64,000 nt of DNA from contig JAFYNZ010000045.1 in the NCBI GenBank assembly GCA_017547845.1, positions 1 through 64,000 of the forward strand, written 5' to 3'. The notes below the pieces were generated by a model. That model ran no database searches, had not been told where the DNA came from, and worked only from the letters and a program-made list of their open reading frames with translations. The position numbers and the translations under genes are program-made. Source of the DNA: Muribaculaceae bacterium (lineage in GTDB: Bacteria; Bacteroidota; Bacteroidia; Bacteroidales; Muribaculaceae). The first letter of the stretch is position 1. Each line of letters opens with the position of its first letter. Below, piece by piece: positions 1 through 8,603 of this stretch.

Positions 1-31
1 CATCCTGAGCCAGGATCAAACTCTTCGTTGT
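1..31 (-). rRNA. rrs: 16S ribosomal RNA, 5' end only (cut by window edge)
   Basis: The reverse complement reads AACGAAGAGTTTGATCCTGG and continues CTCAGGATG, the universal 5' end of bacterial 16S rRNA. Aligning the GAAGAG core with the E. coli numbering puts nucleotide 1 near base 31. Only about 31 bases are inside the window; the rest of the rRNA operon lies to the left. A perfect Bacteroidota promoter about 220 bases upstream supports this being the head of an rrn operon. Confidence 0.95.
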
Positions 32-250
32 TAATATCTTTTGGATATCTTTTTTGCTTTTTATTTTGAGTTGTCCTAACCACAGGGTATTTGCTATAAA
101 ACCTGTTTTTAAGTTTGACGGAGACTTGTTTCTATTACTCGTCTCGTACTACTTGCTTGGTCTATTGTAAGTATTTCAATGTACTTGTTTTTCTCTTTGC
201 ATCCCGGTCTTCTGTGTGGCTCGCTAGCCCCCGTTTCCGTTTTGCGAGTG

Positions 251-282
251 CAAAGTTACGACGACTTTTTGACATGACCAAA
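251..282 (-). promoter_or_regulatory. rRNA operon promoter
   Basis: On the minus strand TTTG (279-282) is followed after 20 bases by TAACTTTG (251-258), an exact match to the Bacteroidota -33/-7 consensus TTTG-N19/21-TAnnTTTG. A/T tracts at about 290-325 lie just upstream, as expected for a strong rRNA promoter. Transcription should begin near 245 and give a leader of about 210 bases before 16S. I could not see a convincing boxA antitermination site in that leader. Confidence 0.85.
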
Positions 283-707
283 TATTTTGACGAAAAAATT
301 TCAAAAAATTTTGCGGTTTTTTGACGTTTTTAAGTTAATCGTCTGTAAATCAGCAATATAAAAAATATGCTGTAAAACATGTTTTTTGAACATATTTTTC
401 AGACTCTCACATTTTTGTCGGTTTTTGCCCGTTTTACGGCTTTTTCCACCTCCCAAGTTTTTTTTGCGACTCTTTGCGATTTTTTAAGCATATCAGCACT
501 TATTTTGAGTACTATGGAGATTTTTTAAATGTCACTACGCTTTTTGATGCTGCCAACCGATTTTTCACTCTACCTAAACTATCTTTTATAGATACCATAT
601 ATATAATAGATAATATAAACAGATATATGATAGATGGAATGGAAACGACAGATGATAGTAATTATAGGGATAACATAAATGAGTGGGAACTATCTTTCCC
701 AAAAGAT
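283..707. other. Intergenic region upstream of the rRNA operon
   Basis: There is no credible gene between the rRNA promoter and the porin terminator. The DNA is AT-rich with many T runs. It holds the AAAACATGTTTT motif listed separately at 361-387. Open frames here on the plus strand lack any recognisable family and run over the terminator hairpin. Confidence 0.6.
361..387. promoter_or_regulatory. 27-base AT-rich motif with palindrome AAAACATGTTTT (copy 1)
   Basis: The perfect 12-base palindrome AAAACATGTTTT lies at 374-385. The 27 bases 361-387 match 25 of 27 bases at 50040-50066, upstream of fusA2. Read on the minus strand, towards the rRNA promoter, CAAAAATGTGA also occurs just upstream, as it does before the fusA2 copy. 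The core is about 90 bases upstream of the rRNA -33 box. It could be a binding site for a shared regulator; this is inference. Confidence 0.45.
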
Positions 708-745
708 AAGCGCCGAAACGTTACTATCGTAAGAGTTCGGCGCTT
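708..745 (-). terminator. Terminator downstream of the porin gene
   Basis: A perfect 10-base inverted repeat, AAGCGCCGAA (708-717) and TTCGGCGCTT (736-745), with an 18-base loop. On the minus strand it is followed by TATCTTTT, so it can terminate the porin transcript that stops at 768. The plus-strand side is also T-rich, so it may act in both directions. Confidence 0.7.
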
Positions 746-767
746 TTATGCTTGTTTGCTTATTTTA

Positions 768-1853
768 TTAGAAGGTTACTACTAATTCTCCTAAGATTTT
801 ATCTCTATCGTTATCACTGATGACTGCTGTCTTGTCATGATAAAAATACTTTTCGTAGTTGATACGGAATTGTGCCCCAAACTTTTTCAAGTGAGCAAAT
901 GTCACACCAACGGTCAAACGATCACGACCCGGTGTGATTGACTTGTGATCAAATACACCTGAACCCGGAGTTGTTTCCGACAAACGACCATCCCAGTAAT
1001 CAGTCATCGAATCCCAACGTGCTTGCACCAACATATGAGTTAACACCTTGCGAAATGGAATACGATAGTGTGTCTGTATATTATATGTGTGAACTGTATT
1101 GAACGCATTGTTGGTGTAATGCTTATTCATGTATTCTGCCTCGAGGTAGAAATTACGATAGTTCCACGATAGTGCAAAGTCAAATGAGTTCATTCTGACT
1201 TGATCCGGTTTTTGACTCAATGCACTCACTTCTGCCTTAAGACCATAATATGTGTAGTTAGCACGAGCTACATAAATCATTGTATTAAACCACTTGCCCT
1301 TTGTGTACTCATTCTCCAAACCGTTAAAAATACCGGCCTCAATGTTTAACGGAAGCATTGATGGATGATAACCTAGTTTAACACCGACATCTCGAACATT
1401 TCCCACATATTTACAAACGAATGAACGATTTGCAAAATGGTAGTTGGCTGGGCCTCTATTAGCATCCATAGAAATTGGCAAACGTTGGAAACCTGCAGTG
1501 ACGGCATATTGCTTGTCAACGAATGTCATCTTTGCATATGCATCAGCCACCAATATTGTGCCTTGGTCGCAAAGATCGAGTTCTGCCTTATAACTAATAT
1601 TATCTGTCACATTGCCCAAAATACCTACACGAGCATTACGAAGCTGGAATCTACTCTTTCCGATTTCAGGTGAATACTCGTATCTTGCTCTTACAGTACC
1701 TTTAAAGGTAGGCAAATACTTACGCCAAGATTCAATCTCATCTTGCGCGATAGCAGCAATCGAATCTGCCGTTACTTTGTCCATCGCAGTTGCAAACAGA
1801 CTTGATGTACCCCACATGGATACAGTCAACAATGCTATAATTAATCTTTTCAT
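768..1853 (-). CDS. OprO/OprP-type outer-membrane porin
   Basis: A 361-residue protein with a clear signal peptide (MKRLIIALLTVSMWGTSSLF, then ATA) and a final Phe, as in outer-membrane beta-barrels recognised by BamA. The body is built of amphipathic, aromatic-rich strands (for example the stretch RARYEYSPEIGKSRFQLRNA near residue 55), resembling the phosphate-selective porin O/P family of Bacteroidota. Substrate cannot be read from sequence. The gene is monocistronic: mutS2 upstream ends 55 bases away and a hairpin lies downstream. A TAACTTTG box sits only four bases before the start codon. Confidence 0.75.
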   Translation of the reverse strand: MKRLIIALLTVSMWGTSSLFATAMDKVTADSIAAIAQDEIESWRKYLPTFKGTVRARYEYSPEIGKSRFQLRNARVGILGNVTDNISYKAELDLCDQGTILVADAYAKMTFVDKQYAVTAGFQRLPISMDANRGPANYHFANRSFVCKYVGNVRDVGVKLGYHPSMLPLNIEAGIFNGLENEYTKGKWFNTMIYVARANYTYYGLKAEVSALSQKPDQVRMNSFDFALSWNYRNFYLEAEYMNKHYTNNAFNTVHTYNIQTHYRIPFRKVLTHMLVQARWDSMTDYWDGRLSETTPGSGVFDHKSITPGRDRLTVGVTFAHLKKFGAQFRINYEKYFYHDKTAVISDNDRDKILGELVVTF

Positions 1854-1857
1854 GGTG

Positions 1858-1865
1858 CAAAGTTA
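1858..1865 (-). promoter_or_regulatory. -7 box abutting the porin start codon
   Basis: TAACTTTG on the minus strand exactly matches the Bacteroidota -7 consensus and ends four bases before the porin ATG. If it is used, transcription would start at or within a few bases of the AUG, giving an almost leaderless mRNA. No good TTTG was seen about 20 bases upstream, so use is uncertain. Confidence 0.4.
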
Positions 1866-1908
1866 GTAAGTTTTTCTTATAATTCTATAATTTTAGTACT
1901 TCAATGGG

Positions 1909-4356
1909 TTAATTCAGATTGACTACAGTGATACCGGCACCACCAAATCTAACATCTTCATCAGCAAATGAAGATACGTTTGGGTTGGTTTTCAGCAACT
2001 GACGGATAGCAACTTTGAGAGCACCGGTGCCCGTGCCGTGAAGAATTCTTAAACGACTTGCATTGAATTGCACAGCATCATCAAGGAAATAGACCATGGC
2101 TTGAAGTGCTTCATCTACACGCATTCCTCGAAGATCAATTTCAGTACTAAATGCAAGTTGTCGCTTACGACTACTATCTGATGTCGATTTTGAAACCGAT
2201 GACACTTGAGTTGAAATTGTTTCTTTGGGTTTAGTGGCCTTCACAAGCTTAGCCATATCCACAAAAGTTCTCAACGAGCCAAAGACTACTTCAGCTTTTT
2301 TTCCTTGGATAGATAATATCTTCCCTACTACCCCACCATCCGACATTCTCACATAATCTCCTGACGACAAGGCATCCTTCTTTGGTTGGGGAGAGGCAGA
2401 CACTTTCGCCTTGTTTTTTTTCTTAGTCTGCTCCTTGAATAGTTCAGGAATGACTTCGGCTTGTTCTTGCACTTGTTTCTTGTAGTCCTCCAACTCTTTA
2501 CGCACTTGCTTAGTCTTCTCCTTTTCGGCTTGCGATTTACGGATTTCATGAATTGTTCGTTCGACTTGAGCATTCGTAGTCGAAAGAATTTCCGATGCTT
2601 CGCGTTTAGCCTGACTTAATATTTCTGTGCGTTGGCTTTTGAGTTCGGTTAATTTAGTATCATATTTCGAGAGCAGTTCGTCGAGTTTATGCTCTTTCTC
2701 TTTGATGCTAAGTCTCTTATTCGACCAATATCTCTTGTCGCGAGCAATATCAAGAAGGAACTTATCCATGTTGATATAGTCACTGCCAACGATAGACTCT
2801 GCATTAGCAATTACATTTGAAGGGATACCTATCTTGCGAGCAATCTCAATGGCAAATGAACTACCGGCATTACCGACAGAAAGCTGAAACAACGGCTGCA
2901 TGTTTTGGCGATCGTACAGCATTGCACCATTGATTAATCCATCGGTGGAGTCTGCGAATGTCTTAAGGTTCTGGTAGTGGGTAGTAACGATACCCATAAC
3001 TTCCGATTTATTTAATTCGGAAATAATGGCTTGAGCTAAGGCACCACCAATTTGAGGTTCGGTACCGGAACCCATTTCATCAACCAAAATTAGAGTACGC
3101 TTACCACAATTATTCATGAAGAACTTCATGTTTTTGAGGTGCGAACTATAGGTACTTAAATCATTTTCTATCGATTGCTCATCACCTATATCTATAAAGA
3201 TTTTGTCAAACAATCCCATATGAGAGTTTGAATACACCGGTGGCAACATACCGCATTGCATCATATATTGCACAATTCCGACTGTCTTCAGACAGACCGA
3301 CTTACCACCTGCATTCGGGCCGGAGATAATAAGCAGACGATTGACCTTATCAAGTTTAATATCGAGCGGAACTACTTGGCGATTTTGCAGTTTAAAAGAG
3401 TGTAATAAAATTGGGTGAACAGCGTGATACCATTCCAATTCGGTCTTTTTGCTCAACACCGGCATTTCACCACCAAGATCACGTGCAAGGATAGCCTTTG
3501 CTCTGATGAAGTCATACACACCGAGCAATGAATAGCTCGCCAACATATCATCAATTAGCGGACGGATTTCACTTGCTACCGCAACTAATATCTTTATTAT
3601 CTCACGTTTCTCCTCATTTTGAAGTTCACGAAGGCGATTATTAGCTTCTACAACTTCAGCCGGCTCAATATACACAGTCTTACCGGTTGCACTCTCGTCA
3701 TGAACGATACCATTAATTTTGCGCTTCATCATTGCAGCGACCGGGATAACGAGGCGACCATCGCGCATTGAGGGAGATGAATCTCGATCGACGATTCCAT
3801 CTGACACAGCTCTATCTACGACTCTTCTCATTACAGAAGAAATCGAATTGCTGACTGACATAAGCGATCTTCTGATGTCGGCCAATGTAGGAGAAGCCGT
3901 ATCCTTAATTTCTCCAAACTTATTTAAGATGCTTTCAATTGAAGCAACTACAGTCGGGAACACCGACATAGAGCGGAACAACTCTGACAGGTTCGGATAT
4001 ACATAGACATCATTTTCATCCTTAAGAGAGAAAAATGAATGCACCTTACGAATTGTATCAAGAGATGTCTTTAGCTTATACAAATTGTCAGCCGACATAT
4101 AACTACCCTCCGCTCTAATGAGCGAAAGAGTCTGTGTCATGTCGTGAATATTATCAATTGGGATTTCGACTTCACCGTTAAGTATGGTCAACATTTCATG
4201 CGTCTGCAACAGACGACTGTTGACCTTATCATAATTTGATAGAAACGACATTGCATCACATTTCTTTACACCTAAAGGGCTTATACATCTGTCTTTAAGA
4301 TATTGACGCAACTGTAGAAATCCGATTTTTTCTTCAAAATTGGACGGATATATCAT
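1909..4356 (-). CDS. mutS2: Endonuclease MutS2
   Basis: An 815-residue MutS2, close to the usual family length. A MutS core and ATPase domain carries the Walker A motif GPNAGGKS near residue 345 and the downstream DEMGSGTEP motif. A long Lys/Glu-rich coiled coil follows (about residues 520-640), and a C-terminal Smr nuclease domain shows DLRG near residue 737 and HGTGTG near 771. The mismatch-recognition domain of MutS1 is absent, as expected. MutS2 acts on recombination intermediates or, in some bacteria, on collided ribosomes. It starts 14 bases after the universal stress gene ends and is probably co-transcribed with it. Confidence 0.93.
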   Translation of the reverse strand: MIYPSNFEEKIGFLQLRQYLKDRCISPLGVKKCDAMSFLSNYDKVNSRLLQTHEMLTILNGEVEIPIDNIHDMTQTLSLIRAEGSYMSADNLYKLKTSLDTIRKVHSFFSLKDENDVYVYPNLSELFRSMSVFPTVVASIESILNKFGEIKDTASPTLADIRRSLMSVSNSISSVMRRVVDRAVSDGIVDRDSSPSMRDGRLVIPVAAMMKRKINGIVHDESATGKTVYIEPAEVVEANNRLRELQNEEKREIIKILVAVASEIRPLIDDMLASYSLLGVYDFIRAKAILARDLGGEMPVLSKKTELEWYHAVHPILLHSFKLQNRQVVPLDIKLDKVNRLLIISGPNAGGKSVCLKTVGIVQYMMQCGMLPPVYSNSHMGLFDKIFIDIGDEQSIENDLSTYSSHLKNMKFFMNNCGKRTLILVDEMGSGTEPQIGGALAQAIISELNKSEVMGIVTTHYQNLKTFADSTDGLINGAMLYDRQNMQPLFQLSVGNAGSSFAIEIARKIGIPSNVIANAESIVGSDYINMDKFLLDIARDKRYWSNKRLSIKEKEHKLDELLSKYDTKLTELKSQRTEILSQAKREASEILSTTNAQVERTIHEIRKSQAEKEKTKQVRKELEDYKKQVQEQAEVIPELFKEQTKKKNKAKVSASPQPKKDALSSGDYVRMSDGGVVGKILSIQGKKAEVVFGSLRTFVDMAKLVKATKPKETISTQVSSVSKSTSDSSRKRQLAFSTEIDLRGMRVDEALQAMVYFLDDAVQFNASRLRILHGTGTGALKVAIRQLLKTNPNVSSFADEDVRFGGAGITVVNLN

Positions 4357-4370
4357 AAGAAATCTATTTT

Positions 4371-5474
4371 TTAAATTGGAAGAACGAGCATTGGGACATC
4401 TCGCTCAAATAATAGTCTGTGTGCCATGCCCGGATTAAACAATCGAGCAAATATGTTTTTCTTCTTATTTGGCACGACTAAAAGTTTTATGTTATGATTG
4501 TTGATCAACGACTGCACATCTTCTCTGAAACTTCTATGCGATAGAATTACAGAGTGGAAATTTGTGCCTTTGTAATGACTTTCAAAATAGTTTACAACAC
4601 GCTTTACTTGCTCATATATTTTAGTGCCCGCTTTATCATTTACAGGCACGACATCTATATCCAACGGACTATATTTAAACAATCTCAAGAACGAATCCAT
4701 CGATAGAATATCGTTATGCTCCAGATTGCAAAGGAATGCTACCCTGCTAACTTCTGATAAATCATCAATAGAACAACCCTCCGGGAGCGTAAACACAGGC
4801 ACTCTGCACGAGTCAAGCACCTCCGCAGTCACGCTGCCAATCATATCTTCTTGCTTCTGACAAAGACCTCGAGTAGCCATTACAATCAAAGAAGGCGTGT
4901 AATTCTTGGCATAATTGAGAATTACTTCTTCTGGCACACCCTCCTTAATAATTTCGGAGAATCGAACATCTGACAACTCATTGTTCTCAATCATTCGATG
5001 CAAACGCTCAGCAAAAAGACGCATCTGAGTGTAGGCTCGCTTTTCGATATTCTGTTTCTGCTGAGTATCCTTGAAATCCGGTCCAAAATTATCAGACACA
5101 GGCAACGAACCTTTAAAATATGGAGTTTCGAATGCGTGAAGGAGTATCGGACGGAGAGAAAGAGCTTTTGCGAATTGGAAACCAACTTTGCAAGCAGTAA
5201 TACTATTTTCGCTAAAATCAATCGGAATCAGTATCTGATTGCGTGTTGCATTTTCTTTTACAAGGTGCAACTCACTATCACCTTCGACAATCCTCAAAGC
5301 GAGAGGAAGGTCTTGCTCCGGGATTCGAACACGAACACCGGATGAAATCGTAGGGGACTTTAAATTTACATTTTGCAACTTTACATTTATGCCATAACTC
5401 TCCAACTTATCCTTGACTATTAAAGCCCTATCATAAGTATGGATTGCTAACGTAATAAATGTGTCCTTGCCCAT
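4371..5474 (-). CDS. Tandem universal stress protein with N-terminal DUF2007-like domain
   Basis: 367 residues from the ATG at 5474; a GTG five codons earlier (5489) keeps the frame, but ATG is preferred. The first 70 or so residues (FITLAIHTYDRALIVKDKLE, then a region ending near IPEQDLPLALRIVEG) resemble the DUF2007 'putative signal transducing' fold. Two UspA domains follow, the first opening with ILIPIDFSENS and containing IVMATRG, the second ending with MLVLPI. The second domain has no obvious glycine-rich ATP loop. It probably has a stress-related cytosolic role. mutS2 follows 14 bases downstream. Confidence 0.75.
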   Translation of the reverse strand: MGKDTFITLAIHTYDRALIVKDKLESYGINVKLQNVNLKSPTISSGVRVRIPEQDLPLALRIVEGDSELHLVKENATRNQILIPIDFSENSITACKVGFQFAKALSLRPILLHAFETPYFKGSLPVSDNFGPDFKDTQQKQNIEKRAYTQMRLFAERLHRMIENNELSDVRFSEIIKEGVPEEVILNYAKNYTPSLIVMATRGLCQKQEDMIGSVTAEVLDSCRVPVFTLPEGCSIDDLSEVSRVAFLCNLEHNDILSMDSFLRLFKYSPLDIDVVPVNDKAGTKIYEQVKRVVNYFESHYKGTNFHSVILSHRSFREDVQSLINNHNIKLLVVPNKKKNIFARLFNPGMAHRLLFERDVPMLVLPI

Positions 5475-5503
5475 GTAAATATATCCCACTATTTATTTAG
5501 AAA

Positions 5504-5533
5504 TTGCAGAGACACTTGGAAGTGTCTCTGCAA
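5504..5533 (-). terminator. Terminator after the small HTH gene
   Basis: A perfect 14-base inverted repeat, TTGCAGAGACACTT and AAGTGTCTCTGCAA, separated by GG. On the minus strand it lies nine bases after the stop of the HTH gene and is followed by TTTCTAAATAAATAG. It separates that gene from the usp-mutS2 unit, although read-through would supply that unit. Confidence 0.75.
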
Positions 5534-5541
5534 TCTAACAA

Positions 5542-5808
5542 TTATTGTTCTTTTGATTTGTTATGTTCTTCTAAGATTGCAACTGCCATATCATAGATAG
5601 TAGTGTCATCTAAAACCACGATACCACCATCAGGGCCCGGTTCGATGTGCATCCCCGCGTTCTTACCAAACTGATAATTTACTCCTCCAAAATAGTTACG
5701 AACAGTTTGAACAGTTACGTTAAGTTCGTCGGCGATGCGATGAGTCGAGCCATCAGGTAAACTATCTTTGAGTCTACGGAGCTCGTTGAATGTTATAGTT
5801 TTGCTCAT
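5542..5808 (-). CDS. Small HTH DNA-binding protein
   Basis: An 88-residue protein. Residues 22-42 (HRIADELNVTVQTVRNYFGG) look like a helix-turn-helix with a recognition helix at TVQTVRNYF. The C-terminal half (GMHIEPGPDGGIVVLDDTTI, then a helix) is compact and lacks a signal peptide. It resembles small uncharacterised DNA-binding proteins common in Bacteroidales, which I infer to be regulators or nucleoid-associated. It is followed by a strong hairpin terminator, so it is probably transcribed alone. No target can be assigned. Confidence 0.6.
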   Translation of the reverse strand: MSKTITFNELRRLKDSLPDGSTHRIADELNVTVQTVRNYFGGVNYQFGKNAGMHIEPGPDGGIVVLDDTTIYDMAVAILEEHNKSKEQ

Positions 5809-5972
5809 GATATTTTATAATTTTATGAGGTTAATAAAATTTATTTTTTAATTGTTGTCGCTAATTTAGGCATTTTTTCTAATATAGCAAAATTTATTTC
5901 AATAAAAAATTTCACAAAATTATTGCCATATTTCACAACTTACTAATTAGCAATAAGATAGCAAAAATAGAA

Positions 5973-6788
5973 TTATACTAATTTTATCGTGTTTTCTTTG
6001 GTCCAACCTGAAATTTCCGAGTTTAGGCGTAGTTTCACCCACTTATCATCATTGATGTCGGTATAGGTGTTCAACACCTCCAAAACTGTGCCGGCATGCA
6101 ATGGAATTGAGACCTCGGAAGCACTATCTTTAGCTTCAGATTTTAATTTGAGTGAGTATTCTATCACGACTGCTTTATCCTTGGAATAGAAATCTGATTT
6201 GGCCATAAATGCGAACACATTGGCCACTATCGAAAGAATCAAGCACACAATTCCTCCAAAGAAACCAATCTTCTTTGCCAATACATTTTGCAAGAAGATA
6301 TACAACACAACTCCTGCAATTGTCAGAATGAAAGTAATAATGCCTATGACAGCCCAAGCATCTGAACCGACTTTTGTGACCAATGCAGTATAAAGACTCT
6401 CGAAGAAACCTTTCTCATCGACAGCAACACGCACACTCTTATCGGCAGCCTCTGCAGCATTCTTATCCTCTACCTTAGACAAAAGAAATGTCAAGTTGCC
6501 ATTGATTTTATCATTCGAGGGGTCAAGCTTCTGTGCTTCAAGATAAGAGACTACTGCATTACCCCAATCATCGTTATGGTAATAGCAATTTCCCAAATTG
6601 TAAAGAATATCAGAAGACACTACATTGTGATCCATCACTTGACTATACTCTTCTATGGCTTTGTCATATTCTTTCGCAGCGTAGAATTTTTCAGCGTTGC
6701 TGAGCATTGCTGTTACATCATTTTCAGCCGAGAAGGCGCAAAGCGAAAAACCGACAGCTACTAATAGCGATATTAACTTATATTTCAT
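5973..6788 (-). CDS. batE: BatE, TPR and SH3-domain membrane protein
   Basis: 271 residues: a signal peptide, TPR repeats (about residues 28-105, including DILYNLGNCYYHNDDWGNAV), two membrane segments (about 140-165 and 172-195) and a C-terminal SH3-like domain ending SGWTKENTIKLV. This is the usual BatE architecture. Its ATG overlaps the batD stop by four bases (ATGA), so translation is probably coupled. It is the last gene of the Bat operon. Bat proteins are linked to oxygen tolerance in Bacteroides; the molecular job is not settled. Confidence 0.85.
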   Translation of the reverse strand: MKYKLISLLVAVGFSLCAFSAENDVTAMLSNAEKFYAAKEYDKAIEEYSQVMDHNVVSSDILYNLGNCYYHNDDWGNAVVSYLEAQKLDPSNDKINGNLTFLLSKVEDKNAAEAADKSVRVAVDEKGFFESLYTALVTKVGSDAWAVIGIITFILTIAGVVLYIFLQNVLAKKIGFFGGIVCLILSIVANVFAFMAKSDFYSKDKAVVIEYSLKLKSEAKDSASEVSIPLHAGTVLEVLNTYTDINDDKWVKLRLNSEISGWTKENTIKLV

Positions 6789-8599
6789 TTCACTTTATTT
6801 TTTAAAGAGTTTTCAATTGTGTCAATTACCTCGCATCCATGAGAATATACAGATGCCATATTTTCCTTACCGGATTGAGAAGAATATTTCGCAAACTCGC
6901 ATTCATCAATCAAAGAGATGAGATTGTCAAGTACACTGTCATTGACACCGACTTCGTTTAACTTCTGACGTATATTGTCGCGATTTAAATCTGAAATAGG
7001 AAGGCGAAGTTTATCTCCAAGGTATCCCCATATTGCAGAAAGCATTTCGTCGTAGAACTTATCGACATCAGAATTCCTAAGACAAGCCTCGGCTTTCTTG
7101 AGTCTCTTCTGAGCGACCTTATTAGCCTTCTTACTCTTTAATAGATCAATATTCGACAACTCTTTCAATTGCTTGCGTCTGATAAGCAGAGTCACGATGA
7201 GTAATAGTAATGGCAAAATATACCACAACCAATACGCAAAGCCCTCTACTATAAGTTGACGACCACTTGATTTACCATCAAATGCAATCAGAGAGGAATC
7301 AAATTCAATTCTATCGCGAGACTGCGACTTCGCAGAGGCCTCACCTTTTGATACGTTGATGTGATAGCCTTGAGCAGTCTTTGTTTCATACTTTGAAGTC
7401 GATGGATTGAAATAGACAAGTTCCACTTTTGGAATATCGTACTCTCCTACTTCCAACGGCATGAACGAATAGTCCATCGCAATACTGCCTGTCGTATTTG
7501 AACTTGAGATTGAAACATTCTCAGATGTCTCAGGCGAGTAAACTTCAATCTGCTGAGGATAAATATTTTTTAGGTCAGGCAATTTGATATATCGAAGGTT
7601 ACCTGTACCGGATACTGTATAAACAATCGAACCGGCCTGATTTGTGCGAAGATTGGTGTTAGACATTGAGCTTGTGATGTTGAATTCACCTACACCACCC
7701 GAGAAATTAGCAGGTCGTGGAGATGGTAATGCCTTGACATTTATCACCAAGTCGTTTGGCTTTACATTCAACTTCACAGGGCGATTGATAGTCATTCTGC
7801 CCCAATCAGGATCACTATAATATTCGTGCGCATTGACAGAAATAGTGTAGGTATTACCAAGCACTTTCAAGTCACCTGTCACTTGAGGGAAGATAATGTA
7901 ACGTGCAATCTCCGCAGTCGCATAAGTCTTACCATTATATGTCTCATAGTCCAACTGAATTGTATTGGTCTTCGATTCCTCGATAACAAATCCGTCAAAC
8001 GTAGGTGCAGATGCAGCACCGACATACTTCACATTTGCATACGATGAATAGAGTTTGATGGTATAGACCAATGCCTCTTGCTCATAGGCAGAAGTTTTAG
8101 ATACATGAGCTCTCAAAAACAACTTGTCATCACCTTTGCCGATGAATTTAGGTCCGTTCTGACTATCTTGGGAAGAAGATGATTGTCCGCCAGGCTGTGA
8201 TAAAGTCGGATCTTCTTTACCGATAGAATACGATACAGTATTGGATTTGATTCCGTCGACTGTTATCGGACCGAACTTGAAGTCACCCTCTTTCTCAGCC
8301 TTGAGTGTCATCGTATAGGTGACAGAAGTCGTGTGAGAGAAATTTCCGTTTACAATAGTCGATTGACTGCTACGACCGGTCTGCGAAAAATAGACTATTT
8401 TGGCACCCGGCACATTAGACGGCTGCGACAACTTGTCATCAACGTCTGTCAATTTAACTGAAATCCAAAACGTATCACCGACACCAATACTTCTTTTACC
8501 TCTTGGTGTTTCAACTTGCATGCTGACCTTTGCAGCATCTGCAGCTATGATGCAAAATAGTGATATTAAAACTACTAATATGTATTTAACTCTTTTCAT
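6785..8599 (-). CDS. batD: BatD, full-length
   Basis: 604 residues: a signal peptide, a long periplasmic part with repeated Ig-like beta domains, a membrane segment near residue 450 (YWLWYILPLLLLIVTLLI), then a basic cytoplasmic tail with a helical region resembling the tail of the protein encoded at 12670-13689. This matches BatD of Bacteroidota. It lies four bases after a shorter BatD-like gene and overlaps batE by four bases. It probably forms an envelope complex with the BatA and BatB von Willebrand factor A proteins. Confidence 0.85.
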   Translation of the reverse strand: MKRVKYILVVLISLFCIIAADAAKVSMQVETPRGKRSIGVGDTFWISVKLTDVDDKLSQPSNVPGAKIVYFSQTGRSSQSTIVNGNFSHTTSVTYTMTLKAEKEGDFKFGPITVDGIKSNTVSYSIGKEDPTLSQPGGQSSSSQDSQNGPKFIGKGDDKLFLRAHVSKTSAYEQEALVYTIKLYSSYANVKYVGAASAPTFDGFVIEESKTNTIQLDYETYNGKTYATAEIARYIIFPQVTGDLKVLGNTYTISVNAHEYYSDPDWGRMTINRPVKLNVKPNDLVINVKALPSPRPANFSGGVGEFNITSSMSNTNLRTNQAGSIVYTVSGTGNLRYIKLPDLKNIYPQQIEVYSPETSENVSISSSNTTGSIAMDYSFMPLEVGEYDIPKVELVYFNPSTSKYETKTAQGYHINVSKGEASAKSQSRDRIEFDSSLIAFDGKSSGRQLIVEGFAYWLWYILPLLLLIVTLLIRRKQLKELSNIDLLKSKKANKVAQKRLKKAEACLRNSDVDKFYDEMLSAIWGYLGDKLRLPISDLNRDNIRQKLNEVGVNDSVLDNLISLIDECEFAKYSSQSGKENMASVYSHGCEVIDTIENSLKNKVK

Positions 8600-8603
8600 G
8601 CGT

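Noticed and set aside
115..324. 69-codon plus-strand open frame
   Set aside because: It lies antisense to the rRNA leader and promoter and has no recognisable protein features.
474..785. 103-codon plus-strand open frame
   Set aside because: It starts with TTG, has no family, runs through the porin terminator hairpin and overlaps the porin 3' end on the other strand.
5319..5330. CGGGATTCGAAC, which looks like the T-arm of a minus-strand tRNA
   Set aside because: It lies inside the universal stress protein gene in frame (VRIPEQ); no acceptor, D-arm or anticodon stem could be placed around it.
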